Origin: Melioribacteraceae bacterium
GTDB taxonomy: Bacteria > Bacteroidota > Ignavibacteria > Ignavibacteriales > Melioribacteraceae
Length of the DNA stretch: 64,000 nt
Assembly: GCA_021647785.1 (NCBI GenBank)
Contig: JAKIUC010000001.1
Span: forward strand, 112,050 to 176,049
Reading direction: 5' to 3'
Shown: positions 34,995 to 45,068 of the stretch, piece by piece
How the letters are laid out: each line of letters starts with the position of its first letter
Numbering within the stretch: position 1 is the first letter of the stretch
The notes under the pieces: model-generated
The model's input: only the letters and a program-made list of their open reading frames with translations
What the model was told of the DNA's origin: nothing
The model's database searches: none
Program-made: the position numbers and the translations under genes

Positions 34995-37631
34995 ATGAAA
35001 AATTTCAAATTAAAGTATAATATATTTTTCTTTCTTTTATTACCTCTAATCTCATTTGCTATTATTACCCTTGGAAGTTATCATCACGTAATTATCTTGT
35101 TTACAATTCCTGTATTAATAGTTGCTATTGTATTTAAAAACAGAACTTACCTAATCCATCTCTCTGCAATGGTTCTTTTTGCAATTATTGTTACTTATTT
35201 TGTATCAAGTAGTTTTATAAGTTCCCTATTAACAATCCTATATGTTTCTCTCGCAGTACTTATCACTTCAGAAATAATAATATATTATAGTAGAAAACTC
35301 TCTGAGCAGTATTCTGTTTTACTTGAGAGTGAAGAGAAGCTAACAAAAGCACAATCAGTTGGGAATATAGGACATTGGGAATTAGATATTATTGATGATA
35401 AACCAAACTGGTCAGACCAAATTTATAAAATTTTTGAAATAGAAAAGGATAAAGCCAATACAAACCGTGAAGCCTATATTAATGCCATTCATCCGGATGA
35501 TAGAGAAAGTGTAATTAGAGTAAATAGTGCTACCAATATAAACCAGAAAAATTATACTATTGAATATCGTATTTTGAAAAAAAATGGTGAAATTGGATAT
35601 GTTGAGGAAGTTTGCACTACAGAGTTTGATAAAAAAGGAACTGCAATAAGATCATTTGGGACAGTTTTAGATATTACCAAAAGAAAAGAAGCTGAAATTG
35701 CTCATTTAAAGAGTGAAGAGAGGTATAAAACACTTGCCAATTCTACTTTTGAAGGAATAACAATAACCGAGAATCGTATTATTCTTGATGCCAACCAACA
35801 ATTAAGTAAACTTTTAGGATATGAACTTGAAGAAATAATTGGGAAGAAAGTAGTTGATTTTATTCATGAAGAAGATAGAAGTAAGGCAAGGGAAAATATA
35901 AAAATAGGAAATATCGATATTGGTAAATTTAGAATGGTGAAAAAAGATGGAGATATTTTATTTGTTGAAGCAAAATCAAGAGAAGCACTATTTGAAAGCA
36001 AAAATGTACGATTTACAATATTTCGTGATATTACCGCCATAATAGAGAATGAAAAAAAACTTTATGAAAGTGAAGAACGCTATAAAATGCTTTCAGATTT
36101 AAGTTTTGAGAGTATTCTTATACACAAAGATGGTTTTATTCTTGATGCTAATGATGCACTTATTAAAATGACAGGTTACGATAAAGAAGAGTTGGTAGGT
36201 AAAAATATAGTTTCAATGGTAGTATCAAAAGATTATTGGCGAATGATTGTAAATAAACTTAAGACACAATATACCCTCCCCTTTGAAATTGAAATTTATA
36301 AGAAAGATGGAACAAAAATACCTGTTGAAATTGAATCAAGAAGTATTATTTATAAAGATAAAAAAGTACGAGTAGTTGCAGCAAGAGATATTTCAATCAG
36401 AAAAAAATCTCAAGAACATATAAGAAAACTATCAAGAGCGGTTGAACAAAGTCAGGTATCAATAACTATTACGGATATAAATGGAAATATTGAATATGTA
36501 AATCCCAAATATGAAAAAACCTCTGAGTACTCTAAAGAAGAACTTATTGGACAAAATCAGCGGATTCTAAAATCGGGTAAAGTTCCCAAAGAAAAATATA
36601 AAGAGTTATGGAAAACCATACTTAGTGGGAAGGAATGGAGCGGCATACTCCCTAACCTTAGGAAAAATGGTGGCATTTATTGGGAGTCAATAATTATATC
36701 ACCTATTAAAGATTCGGCTGGTAAAATTACACACTTTGTTGGAGTAAAAGAGGATATAACGGAAAAAATTAAAGTTGAGAAAGAACTTGATATGTATCAT
36801 AAAAATCTTGAAAATTTGGTTGAAGAAAGAACTCAAAAATTAAAAGAGGTTAACTTAAGATTAGCTGAAGAGGTTAAAAAACAACATGAAGCTGAACAAA
36901 AAGTAATGCGTGCTTTAGACAAAGAGAAGGATTTAAGTGATTTAAAATCAAGATTTATTTCAACTGCTTCTCACGAGTTTAGAACACCTTTAACAACTAT
37001 TCTATCTTCGGTTGAACTATTAGATATTTTTAGACAAAAAGATGATAATGAAAAATTTAAAATTCATTTTAATAAAATAAGAAAATCAGTACGTTTTTTA
37101 ACTTCGCTAATTGAAGATGTACTAATATCCGAAAAAGTTAATAGCAGTAAAATAGGATTTAATCCTGAAGATATTAATCTTTACGATTTAGCATTCTACA
37201 CTTTCGAGGAAATTTCTTTATTGGCAAATAAAAAGCATAAGTGTATATTTGAACCAAAAATTAAGAAGAATGAGATTTTATATGTAGATCAGAAATTGAT
37301 AAAATTAATGATAACCAACCTTTTATCGAATGCAATAAAATACTCCCCAGACGGAGGTAAAGTTTCCTTAGAGATTGCAAGTGATGATAAGTTTATTTTA
37401 ATTAAAGTAAGCGATGAAGGGAAAGGAATTTCCACTGATGTACAAAAGCATATTTTTGAACAATTTCATAGAGGAGATGGTGTTGAGGGAATTCAGGGAA
37501 CTGGTTTAGGATTATCAATTGTAAAAAAATCAGTGGAACTCCACAATGGTACAATAAAAGTAAATAGTGAAGTTAACAAAGGCTCCATATTTTTAATTTC
37601 AATTCCAATTATAAAAAAAGAGGTAATATGA
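34995..37631 (+). CDS. Multi-PAS sensor histidine kinase
   Basis: 878 aa. Three or four N-terminal membrane helices (to about residue 95) precede four PAS/PAC modules: about 115-235, 240-355, 360-475 and 480-600 (WELDIIDDKPNWSD; EYRILKKNGEIGYVEE; FRDITAIIE; NGNIEYVNPKYEKTSEYSKE). A coiled coil leads to HisKA with phospho-accepting His in FISTASHEFRTPLTTI and an HATPase with NLLSNAIKYSPDGG, DEGKGIS and GTGLGLSIVKK. The stop overlaps the response regulator start by 4 nt (ATGA), so that gene is its partner. Confidence 0.94.
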   Translation: MKNFKLKYNIFFFLLLPLISFAIITLGSYHHVIILFTIPVLIVAIVFKNRTYLIHLSAMVLFAIIVTYFVSSSFISSLLTILYVSLAVLITSEIIIYYSRKLSEQYSVLLESEEKLTKAQSVGNIGHWELDIIDDKPNWSDQIYKIFEIEKDKANTNREAYINAIHPDDRESVIRVNSATNINQKNYTIEYRILKKNGEIGYVEEVCTTEFDKKGTAIRSFGTVLDITKRKEAEIAHLKSEERYKTLANSTFEGITITENRIILDANQQLSKLLGYELEEIIGKKVVDFIHEEDRSKARENIKIGNIDIGKFRMVKKDGDILFVEAKSREALFESKNVRFTIFRDITAIIENEKKLYESEERYKMLSDLSFESILIHKDGFILDANDALIKMTGYDKEELVGKNIVSMVVSKDYWRMIVNKLKTQYTLPFEIEIYKKDGTKIPVEIESRSIIYKDKKVRVVAARDISIRKKSQEHIRKLSRAVEQSQVSITITDINGNIEYVNPKYEKTSEYSKEELIGQNQRILKSGKVPKEKYKELWKTILSGKEWSGILPNLRKNGGIYWESIIISPIKDSAGKITHFVGVKEDITEKIKVEKELDMYHKNLENLVEERTQKLKEVNLRLAEEVKKQHEAEQKVMRALDKEKDLSDLKSRFISTASHEFRTPLTTILSSVELLDIFRQKDDNEKFKIHFNKIRKSVRFLTSLIEDVLISEKVNSSKIGFNPEDINLYDLAFYTFEEISLLANKKHKCIFEPKIKKNEILYVDQKLIKLMITNLLSNAIKYSPDGGKVSLEIASDDKFILIKVSDEGKGISTDVQKHIFEQFHRGDGVEGIQGTGLGLSIVKKSVELHNGTIKVNSEVNKGSIFLISIPIIKKEVI

Positions 37632-38395
37632 AAAAAATTCTTGTAATTGAAGATGACCTATCTATTAGGGAAAATTTGAATGAACTTTTAACATTAAGCG
37701 AATTTGATGTTTATACTGCTCCTAATGGAGAGGAAGGGATTAAAATGGCAAGTGAAGTTTTGCCTGCTCTTATTTTATGTGATGTTATGATGCCAGGTAA
37801 AGATGGTTATGCAGTTAAGGAAGAATTATATAAGAACGAAGCGACTGCCTCTATTCCATTTATTTTTTTATCAGCAAAATCTGAATTTAGAGAGATACGA
37901 AAAGGTATGATACTTGGAGCAGACGATTACATTATTAAACCTTATGACAGTAAAGAGTTGATAGAATCTATATTAAAACGTATCGAAAAAATTGAGTTCT
38001 TTAAAAAATCGATAGTTGAAAATGAAAAAATAGAGAAAGTAAATTCAGATAAACTTTTATCTGATGATAGAATTTTAATTACTGTTGATAAAAAACCAAA
38101 ATTCATTATTCTTAAAACCATAGTTTTTATTAAAGCCAATGGCAACTATTCAAAAGTTGTTTTGGAAGGTGATAATATTTTAATGGTTAGAAAACTCATT
38201 AAAAATTGGGAAGAAATTTTACCAGAAAGTAATTTTATCAGAATAAATCAATCAGAAATAATAAACTTAGATTTTCTTCAAAATATTGAACGCCTATCTA
38301 ACCGTTCATTTATAATGAAGTTGAAAAACAATGATAATTCGTTTATTGTTAGCCAACGTTACACTTCAAAGATAAAGTCTAAATTCCAAGTTTAA
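37628..38395 (+). CDS. Response regulator with LytTR DNA-binding domain
   Basis: 255 aa. The receiver (1-120) has VIEDDLS, the phospho-Asp in LILCDVMMPGKDG, SAKSE and IIKPYD. The C-terminal 100 residues form a LytTR domain (IVFIKANGNYSKVVLEGDN, FIRINQSEIINLDFL), which binds short direct repeats in promoters. It is translationally coupled to the multi-PAS kinase. Pairing of a LytTR regulator with a HisKA-type hybrid of this size is less common than with LytS-type kinases. Target genes are unknown. Confidence 0.94.
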   Translation: MKKILVIEDDLSIRENLNELLTLSEFDVYTAPNGEEGIKMASEVLPALILCDVMMPGKDGYAVKEELYKNEATASIPFIFLSAKSEFREIRKGMILGADDYIIKPYDSKELIESILKRIEKIEFFKKSIVENEKIEKVNSDKLLSDDRILITVDKKPKFIILKTIVFIKANGNYSKVVLEGDNILMVRKLIKNWEEILPESNFIRINQSEIINLDFLQNIERLSNRSFIMKLKNNDNSFIVSQRYTSKIKSKFQV

Positions 38396-38417
38396 AATAT
38401 TACCCTTCAAAGGTGGG

Positions 38418-38551
38418 ATATACACAACATCCCGCATAGGAGCGGGATTGTTATATGCCGATGGTTGCTGAACTTGCTGAAGTACAACATTTACTTTCAA
38501 AATACTCCAAAGAAGTCTCTCAGACGAAAACCATTTCATTGTCGGTATACA
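38418..38551 (-). repeat. Dispersed ATACCGACA repeat, copy B
   Basis: Read on the minus strand it runs TATACCGACAATGAAATGG, GAAAGTAAATGTTGTACTTC, AGCAAGTTCAGCAACCATCG, GCATATAACAATCCCGC, hairpin, TGTTGTGTATAT. This is the block order of copy A with a 23-bp insertion shared with copy C. It lies just after the LytTR regulator stop (38395). Confidence 0.75.
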
Positions 38552-38900
38552 CAATGCAGCAAAACTAATATTTCGCTTTTACTACGGATATACTTTGTAT
38601 TGCCTCAAATATCACAATATATTTATATATACGACAAGATAACCGATATTATACTATAAAACTTAAGGAATATGTTGTGCAGAAAATTATGCTTCGAAAA
38701 GATGAAATGGATATCCGCAGAAACTTTATTCTCAATTACCAAGTACCGAATAATGAAGGTTTTACAGAAGAAAATGAGTTATGAACCGAGCATGTAAAAA
38801 TTTTTACACACAAGCAGATGACTATAAATGCGAGTACCATCTGACAAAAAAAATAATGATAAACAGATAAAAAAATATTAAAAAGTGATAGAGGAAAAAA
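38552..38900. other. Non-coding gap upstream of cheW
   Basis: No gene is recognised in these 349 bp. A GTGATAGAGGAAAAA site precedes the cheW ATG. Confidence 0.45.
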
Positions 38901-39386
38901 ATGACCACAATTGTAGAAAACACTACAAATGTAAATGAGATATTACAACTTGTTAGTTTCAAAATTGGAAACGAAGAATTTGGTGTTGATATCTTAAAAG
39001 TACAAGAGATAAATAGAATGCTGAATATAACTGAGGTTCCGAACTCACCCAAATTTGTGAATGGTGTAGTAAACTTACGCGGAAGAATTATACCTGTTAT
39101 TGATACAAGAATAAAACTAAATTTACCGATAATTAAACATGACCATAAAACAAGAATCATTATTGTTGAATTAAAAGGGAAAACTGCAGGGTTTATTGTA
39201 GATGAAGTGAGTGAAGTATTACGAATTCCAAAAAATATTACAGAAGCTCCACCTGCAATTATATCAGGAATAAATTCGGATTATATTATTGCAGTTGCAA
39301 AATTAGAAGAGAGATTATTGATTTTATTGGATTTGGAAAAGATACTCTCTACTAAAGAAACTGAGACACTTGAAGTAATTCAATGA
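38901..39386 (+). CDS. cheW: CheW chemotaxis coupling protein
   Basis: 161 aa. The CheW fold is recognisable throughout: LQLVSFKIGNEEFGVDILKV, ITEVPNSPKFVNGVVNLRG and IIPVIDTRIKL, then VDEVSEVLRIP and ILLDLEKIL. It links receptors to CheA. It sits between the two-component pair and two receptor genes on the same strand, so it probably serves the local receptors. Confidence 0.96.
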   Translation: MTTIVENTTNVNEILQLVSFKIGNEEFGVDILKVQEINRMLNITEVPNSPKFVNGVVNLRGRIIPVIDTRIKLNLPIIKHDHKTRIIIVELKGKTAGFIVDEVSEVLRIPKNITEAPPAIISGINSDYIIAVAKLEERLLILLDLEKILSTKETETLEVIQ

Positions 39387-39461
39387 TCTGTTTATTAAAA
39401 TTATAAATTTTGAATGAAAACAGTATCAATTCCTAAGTTAATGGAAAAAGGAGATATACAA

Positions 39462-39983
39462 ATGGGTAAATATAAAATAAAGCCAACAAATGTTGAAAAT
39501 GTAATGCGAGATAACGATTTCATTGTATCAAAAACAGATTTGAAAGGAACATTAACGTATGTAAACCAAACATTTATTGAATTTGCAAAATATGATGAAC
39601 AAGAATTATTAGGGAAACCTCACAGCATGATACGCCACCCCGATATGCCTCGCGTTATTTTTCAATTATTGTGGGATACAATTCAGCAAAAAAAAGAAAT
39701 GAACGCATATGTAAAAAATCTATCGGGTGATGGTTCTTACTATTGGGTTTTTGCAAATGTTACACCAGTTATGAATGAGTTTAGCAAAATTGTGGGATAT
39801 TATTCTGTTAGACGAAAACCAAAAAAAGAATCTTTAGATAAAATTATAAAATTATATGCTTTGCTTTCGGAAGAAGAAAAAAAATATCCCAAAGGTGAAG
39901 ATGTGAAGAGATCGAGTAAACTATTAGAAAACTATATAAAAGAGCAAGGAGTTTCTTATGAAAAATTTATCATCAACATTTAA
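39462..39983 (+). CDS. Aer-like PAS domain protein (sensor half of split receptor)
   Basis: 173 aa, cytoplasmic, with a single PAS domain of the Aer type: [39 protein letters not shown] (20 residues) and [20 protein letters not shown] text ([16 protein letters not shown]). In Aer this domain binds FAD and reports redox state or oxygen. The start at 39462 has AAAGGAGATATACAA in front and is preferred to the ATG at 39414. The gene overlaps the downstream receptor gene by 26 nt, so the two products are made together and may form a two-chain aerotaxis receptor. FAD binding is inferred. Confidence 0.88.
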   Translation: MGKYKIKPTNVENVMRDNDFIVSKTDLKGTLTYVNQTFIEFAKYDEQELLGKPHSMIRHPDMPRVIFQLLWDTIQQKKEMNAYVKNLSGDGSYYWVFANVTPVMNEFSKIVGYYSVRRKPKKESLDKIIKLYALLSEEEKKYPKGEDVKRSSKLLENYIKEQGVSYEKFIINI

Positions 39984-41550
39984 GTTTACTACAGTTTCAA
40001 AAAGTATAAAAGCTCATTTTGGAATTATCACAGCATTAATTTTAGGATTTCTACTTTTCCTATACACTGTGTTAGACCTTACTTCCCTCTCCACTACTAT
40101 TACTTTTTTTGGGTTCGCTATTCTGTTAGTTTTGGCTCCATTATTATTAGCAGTAAGCTTGGTAAGCTATTTTAATAATGCCTTGAAAAAAATCTATACA
40201 CTTACCAATCATGTATCCAATGGTTCGTTTGAACATAGAATCACAAATATAACCGAAGAAGATGAATTTGGTAAAATATCCTGGGAGCTTAATAATTTAA
40301 CCGACCAAGTTGAAGCACTAATTAAAGAGATGGGAACAGCAATAGAATATGCATCAAAGGGAGATTTCTTTAGAAAACCATTCACAATAGGTTTGCACGG
40401 AGCATTAACTCAGGTTGCAGAAAATGTTCACGAATCTCTAACACATCAGGAGCAAGTAGTAAATGAAAATGAAGCAAAGAAAAAGTATTTAGAAAAAAGT
40501 ACCAAAGCAATTTTGGAAAAGATGAATAAGTTTGCTGAAGGTGATTTAACCGTTCACCTACAAATTGAAAAAGAGGATGATATTGGAAAATTATTTGACG
40601 GATTTAATCGCACCGTAGAGAAATTCAATCAAATAATTCTTCATATTACAGAATCAATTTCTGTTGCTGCAAGTGCAAGTATTGAAATATCAGCCAGTAT
40701 AGAAGAAATGTCTGCCGGAGCACACGAACAAAGTGCACAAAGTTCTGAAGTTGCTGCAGCTATGGAAGAAATGGCTGCAACTATTCTTGAAACAACAAAA
40801 AACACATCGGCAGCATCCGAAGCAGCAGAGAGAGCAGGTAAGATATCGAAAGAAGGTAGTGAAGGTGTTTCCAACACAATTACTGGAATAGAGTCTATTG
40901 CAAATGTTGTTTCTGAATCTGCTGAAATAGTTGAAGAACTGGGGGCTAATAGTGATAAAATTGGTGAAATTATACAAGTGATTGATGATATTGCGGACCA
41001 AACAAACCTGCTTGCACTAAATGCTGCTATTGAAGCAGCACGTGCAGGAGAGCAAGGACGCGGTTTTGCTGTAGTTGCTGATGAGGTTAGAAAACTTGCA
41101 GAACGAACAACCAAAGCAACAAAAGAGATAGAGCAAACAATTACTCAAATTCAGAAGCAAACTGAAAAAGCAGTTATCTCAATGCAAAATGGACGTAATG
41201 AGACAGTTTCAGGTATAGAGTTAGCACAACAGGCTGGTGTTAAGTTAGTTGAAATTTTAAAAGCCACCGATCAAGTTTCAAATGTTATTACTCAGGTTTC
41301 TGCGGCAAGTGAGGAACAATCGGCTACCGCAGAAGAAATTAGTTTAAACGTTGAAGGAATAAACAAAGTAACCGAAGAAACTGCTGGTGCAATATCACAA
41401 ATTGCAAGAGCTACTGATGATTTAAGTCATTTAAATGAAAATCTTCAAAACCTTGTTAGCCAATTTAAGACAAGTGAAAACTCTGAATCTGAGTATCATA
41501 TTCAGGAAAATGGGAAATTATTAAGTGACTCTACTGAATACTCTTCTTAA
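39958..41550 (+). CDS. Methyl-accepting protein without periplasmic sensor (Aer signalling half)
   Basis: 530 aa. Two adjacent N-terminal helices ([38 protein letters not shown]) are joined by a very short loop, so there is no periplasmic sensor domain, as in Aer. HAMP segments (about 75-130 and 185-235: [27 protein letters not shown]) lead to a complete signalling hairpin with [20 protein letters not shown]. The start overlaps the PAS gene, and AGCAAGGAG lies upstream. The tail [10 protein letters not shown] matches the other receptors. Confidence 0.93.
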   Translation: MKNLSSTFKFTTVSKSIKAHFGIITALILGFLLFLYTVLDLTSLSTTITFFGFAILLVLAPLLLAVSLVSYFNNALKKIYTLTNHVSNGSFEHRITNITEEDEFGKISWELNNLTDQVEALIKEMGTAIEYASKGDFFRKPFTIGLHGALTQVAENVHESLTHQEQVVNENEAKKKYLEKSTKAILEKMNKFAEGDLTVHLQIEKEDDIGKLFDGFNRTVEKFNQIILHITESISVAASASIEISASIEEMSAGAHEQSAQSSEVAAAMEEMAATILETTKNTSAASEAAERAGKISKEGSEGVSNTITGIESIANVVSESAEIVEELGANSDKIGEIIQVIDDIADQTNLLALNAAIEAARAGEQGRGFAVVADEVRKLAERTTKATKEIEQTITQIQKQTEKAVISMQNGRNETVSGIELAQQAGVKLVEILKATDQVSNVITQVSAASEEQSATAEEISLNVEGINKVTEETAGAISQIARATDDLSHLNENLQNLVSQFKTSENSESEYHIQENGKLLSDSTEYSS

Positions 41551-41638
41551 TACAAAATGAATAGAAGTGAGTGAGTTAGATACAATAATTAGATAATAAA
41601 AATTTAGTAATATCATTTAATATGAAAAGGAATTTAAC

Positions 41639-43498
41639 ATGTTCAAAACTATAAAAGTAAAACTAATTGGGCTTGTAACATCATTTGTGGTACTTATTGC
41701 AATGATAATTGGATATACATTTATCACCCTTAATTCACAAAGTTCAGATGGAGTAGTAATTAATCTTGCAGGTAAACAACGGATGTTAAGTCAAAAGATG
41801 AGTAAAGAAGTAATGGCAGTAGCTGCAGGAACAACTGATTCAAAGGTTTTAATTAAAACAGAAGATTTGTTTGAAAAAACACTAACAGGATTAATGATTG
41901 GGAATGAAGAACTTGCTTTACCCGGAACAGATAATGCTGAGATTTTAAAAGCACTTAAAGAAGTTGCTGAATTCTACAAACCATTTACTAAAAATATCTC
42001 GGTAGTTATTAATAGTAAACAAGGCTCATTTGAACAAGATAAAGCATTAAAATATATAACAGATAATAACTTAGCTCTTCTTCAAAAAATTAATAGTGTT
42101 GTAAAACTATTTGAAATTGAATCGGCACAAAAAATATCATCTTTAAAAACTATGCAGATTATATTTTTCGTTTTATCGCTGCTGGCACTTGCTCTATCCA
42201 TTTATCTAATTTTAAATATAGTTGTAAAACCAATACAATATGTTAGAAACGCTGCTGCCCGTGTAGCTACTGGGGAGATTGATTTTCAATTAGAAGTAAA
42301 AAACATGGATGAAATAGGCGACTTATCAAAGAATTTTAATGCAATGATAAATGAAATTAAAAATTCGCGAGTTGCATTAATTGAAGAGAAAGCAGGAATA
42401 GAACTGAAAGTTGAAGATGCAATAAGCCAATCGGAGCAGCAAAAAAAATATCTCTCGGAGTCTGTTGAAATGATGCTTGATGAGATTGAAAAGTTTGCAA
42501 AAGGAGATTTAACCATCAACTTAAAACCAAAAGATGAAAACGATGATATTGGTAGATTATTTTTAGGATTTAATAAAGCCGTCGATAATATCAATCAACT
42601 TATTTTGGGAGTTGCCGAAGTTGTTTCAAATACTGCAAAAACATGCTCCCAAATCTCTATAAGTACAGAGGGAATAGCTACTGGTGTTCAAGAGCAGAAT
42701 GCTCAAACTTCTGAAGTTGCAACAGCAATGGAAGAGATGACCACTACCATTTTTGAAACAACAAAAAATGCAACCGATGCAACAAATGTGGCAAAACAAT
42801 CCCGCTCTGATGCAAAGGATGGAGGTCTGGTTGTTACTGAAACAATTTCAGGAATTGATAATATATCATCAGTTGTTACCGAAGCTGCTTCAATAGTAGA
42901 GGAACTTGGCGAAAGCAGTAAAAAAATTGGTGAAATAATTGAAGTAATTGATGATATAGCTGACCAAACAAATTTGCTTGCACTTAATGCTGCTATAGAA
43001 GCAGCACGTGCAGGTGAGCAAGGGCGTGGCTTTGCTGTAGTTGCAGATGAAGTTCGTAAACTTGCTGAACGAACTACGAAAGCAACTAAAGAGATAGCAG
43101 ATATGATTGGTACAATTCAGACAGAAACCGAAAAGGCTGTTGTTTCTATGCGAGACGGAAAAGAGGAAACTGTAAAAGGGAAAGAACTTGCAGAAAGAGC
43201 AGGTTCATCACTAAATAAAATAATTACATCATCAGAAGAAGTTATGGATGTGATTGCACAAGTTGCTACTGCAAGTGAACAACAATCATCAACTGCCGAA
43301 GAGATTAGCAAAAGTATTGAAACAATAAATATAGTTGCACAAGAATCTACCAATGGTATTCAGGAGATTTCACTTGCTTCGGAAGAGTTGAACCAGCTTA
43401 CTGAAAAATTGCAAAATCTTGTAAATCAATTTAAGACTGATGATGATTTTAGTCAACAATACCAAGTTCAAGAAAATGGCAGATTATTGACGAGTTAG
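41639..43498 (+). CDS. Methyl-accepting protein with PilJ/NarX-type sensor
   Basis: 619 aa. The N-terminal helix is followed by a periplasmic helical domain with [20 protein letters not shown], the type IV pili/NarX-like signature (PilJ, PF13675). A second helix ([19 protein letters not shown]) leads to HAMP ([14 protein letters not shown]), a second HAMP-like unit ([15 protein letters not shown]) and the signalling hairpin [20 protein letters not shown]. The tail [12 protein letters not shown] is shared with the neighbours. In NarX the Q-box region senses nitrate; the ligand here is unknown. Confidence 0.93.
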   Translation: MFKTIKVKLIGLVTSFVVLIAMIIGYTFITLNSQSSDGVVINLAGKQRMLSQKMSKEVMAVAAGTTDSKVLIKTEDLFEKTLTGLMIGNEELALPGTDNAEILKALKEVAEFYKPFTKNISVVINSKQGSFEQDKALKYITDNNLALLQKINSVVKLFEIESAQKISSLKTMQIIFFVLSLLALALSIYLILNIVVKPIQYVRNAAARVATGEIDFQLEVKNMDEIGDLSKNFNAMINEIKNSRVALIEEKAGIELKVEDAISQSEQQKKYLSESVEMMLDEIEKFAKGDLTINLKPKDENDDIGRLFLGFNKAVDNINQLILGVAEVVSNTAKTCSQISISTEGIATGVQEQNAQTSEVATAMEEMTTTIFETTKNATDATNVAKQSRSDAKDGGLVVTETISGIDNISSVVTEAASIVEELGESSKKIGEIIEVIDDIADQTNLLALNAAIEAARAGEQGRGFAVVADEVRKLAERTTKATKEIADMIGTIQTETEKAVVSMRDGKEETVKGKELAERAGSSLNKIITSSEEVMDVIAQVATASEQQSSTAEEISKSIETINIVAQESTNGIQEISLASEELNQLTEKLQNLVNQFKTDDDFSQQYQVQENGRLLTS

Positions 43499-43520
43499 TT
43501 TTGCTGTAATAAGTATGCCA

Positions 43521-43543
43521 GGTATCCTTTTAGGAGAACTTAG
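43521..43543. repeat. GGCATCC...TTAGCC repeat, diverged arm
   Basis: GGTATCCTTTTAGGAGAACT followed by TAG, 22 bp after the third receptor stop. It is a member of the family best seen as a perfect hairpin at 51361-51415. Confidence 0.6.
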
Positions 43544-43764
43544 AAGGTTCGTCTTGAATACTACTTACATATGGCGGTAAACCGCAAGGCTGAGGCAAAG
43601 GCTAAGAAAAGAAAAATATAATTTTGTTACCCTTACAATTTCTTTACAAAAAAAAACACCTGTCCCGTGTTTTTTGCGGGAAGGATTTAAGTGGTAATTC
43701 TATAGGAATTTTCAAAAAAAACAGCAATATTAAGAAAGCAACAAGATGTATTTAATAATTTGTA

Positions 43765-43786
43765 AAGCGGAAGTCCTCTTCCGCTT
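43765..43786. terminator. Convergent terminator hairpin
   Basis: AAGCGGAAG (43765-43773) pairs with CTTCCGCTT (43778-43786) around TCCT. It lies between convergent genes, 50 bp from the end of the minus-strand TonB_C gene, and could serve that gene. Confidence 0.55.
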
Positions 43787-43835
43787 GTGATAGAATGGAT
43801 AGCAGAATGCAAAATGACAATAAATAACAACTTTA

Positions 43836-45068
43836 TCAGAATTTATCCATTTCTTTTACCTTCTGCTGTACTATTGGAACTTTTATTTTAACAATAGATT
43901 TTATAGGTTCTCCATTCTGCAAACCAGGTTCAAACTTGGTTTGCAGAATTGCAACTTCAACAGCAATATCACAACCATACCCAAGTCCGCTTAAAACTTT
44001 TGTGTCTCTAACATTTCCATAAATATCTACTGTTGCCTCAACAATTACTTCACCTTCAAGTCCTTTCCTTTTTACAACCGAAGGCATTACAAAATTTTCT
44101 AATACCGATTTTATTCCATCTTTCGGTTTTGCACAAACATCTAAACTGCAAGTAAAACTTGCCGGTATAGGTTTATCTTCAATATTTTTTGATGATGACA
44201 AAGTATCTGTGTCTATCTTTATTTCTGCTTTATCTTTCACTACAATATTACTTGATTCAGTTCCAACATTTACTCTATCTTTTGGTGATGCTGCTGCATA
44301 TAGTATTTTACTATTTAGTAAGAATGGTATTTTAAATAAAACTTTACTTTTCACAGTTTCTCCATCTTTCTCACCAGGCAAAAATCTGGATGCTTTTACA
44401 GCATCAATTGCAGCCTCTTTTGTACCCAGCCCTAAATCATTTAATACTACTACATCTTCCACTAAACCGAAAGTATTTACTGTTACAACAACAGTTACAA
44501 ATCCCTCTAATCCGTAAAGTTTTGCATGTTCCGGAAAAACTAAATGTTTGATTATTTCATCCATACCGCCAACAGGTTTGGGGCATATATCAGCACCCCC
44601 GCAGAGAAATAAATCTTCATTATCTTTAATTCTCTCCTGCGTATTTGCATACTTATAGGCATCTAAAGGGGCAACATAAAATGGGTCATTCTCAATTTTT
44701 ACTTCCTTTATTAAAGCTCCATTTTCGTAGCTCAATATTTTTTCTAAAGCTCCATTTTCATAGTAATATTTCGAAAGCCCATCTCTAACACCATACTTAA
44801 TTGATATCTCACTTTTCATTAAACCAGTATCGTAAAATTCTTTTGCAAGACCATTTAATCTCCCATTGCTGTATGTTCTTTCAGCTTTCAAGTTTCCGTT
44901 TTGGTGGTACCAATAGCTTGTTCCCTCTAGTACATCGCTTGCATAAAAAATTACACCTTCAACTTCACCACTGGAATAGTAGGTGTAAACAAATCCATCC
45001 TGTGCAAAATAAAGAGGTGAAATAATAAAATAGAGAAGTGTGTATCGTAAGATTTTTTGTATTAGCAT
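43836..45068 (-). CDS. MORN-repeat protein with two TonB C-terminal domains
   Basis: 410 aa with a signal peptide (YTLLYFIISPLYFAQ). Residues 25-135 are MORN/YwqK-type repeats (EGTSYWYHQNGNLKAERTYS, LNGLAKEFYDTG, DGLSKYYYENGAL). Two TonB_C-like domains follow at about 160-255 and 310-405. Each has LxGFVTVVVTVNTFGLVEDV- or LEGEVIVEATVDIYGNVRDT-type strands (each shown up to 20 residues) and a late FxPGxxDGxxVKS motif. It has no TonB membrane helix or proline linker, so it is not a classical TonB. A periplasmic scaffold or receptor-binding role is inferred. Confidence 0.82.
   Translation of the reverse strand: MLIQKILRYTLLYFIISPLYFAQDGFVYTYYSSGEVEGVIFYASDVLEGTSYWYHQNGNLKAERTYSNGRLNGLAKEFYDTGLMKSEISIKYGVRDGLSKYYYENGALEKILSYENGALIKEVKIENDPFYVAPLDAYKYANTQERIKDNEDLFLCGGADICPKPVGGMDEIIKHLVFPEHAKLYGLEGFVTVVVTVNTFGLVEDVVVLNDLGLGTKEAAIDAVKASRFLPGEKDGETVKSKVLFKIPFLLNSKILYAAASPKDRVNVGTESSNIVVKDKAEIKIDTDTLSSSKNIEDKPIPASFTCSLDVCAKPKDGIKSVLENFVMPSVVKRKGLEGEVIVEATVDIYGNVRDTKVLSGLGYGCDIAVEVAILQTKFEPGLQNGEPIKSIVKIKVPIVQQKVKEMDKF

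Larger units (their letters stand above)
43499..43835. other. Convergent gap with repeats, 337 bp
   Basis: No gene is seen. It holds a GGTATCCTTTTAGGAGAACT repeat arm (43521-43543), CATATGGCGGTAAACCGCAAG hairpin text near 43568 (shown in part: GGCGGTAAACCGC), a TCCCG/CGGGA hairpin near 43667 and a terminator-like stem at 43765-43786. Confidence 0.55.

Noticed and set aside
40641..41114. 157-aa minus-strand gene inside the receptor gene
   Set aside because: Antisense shadow of the Ala-rich signalling domain; similar shadows occur in the other receptor genes.
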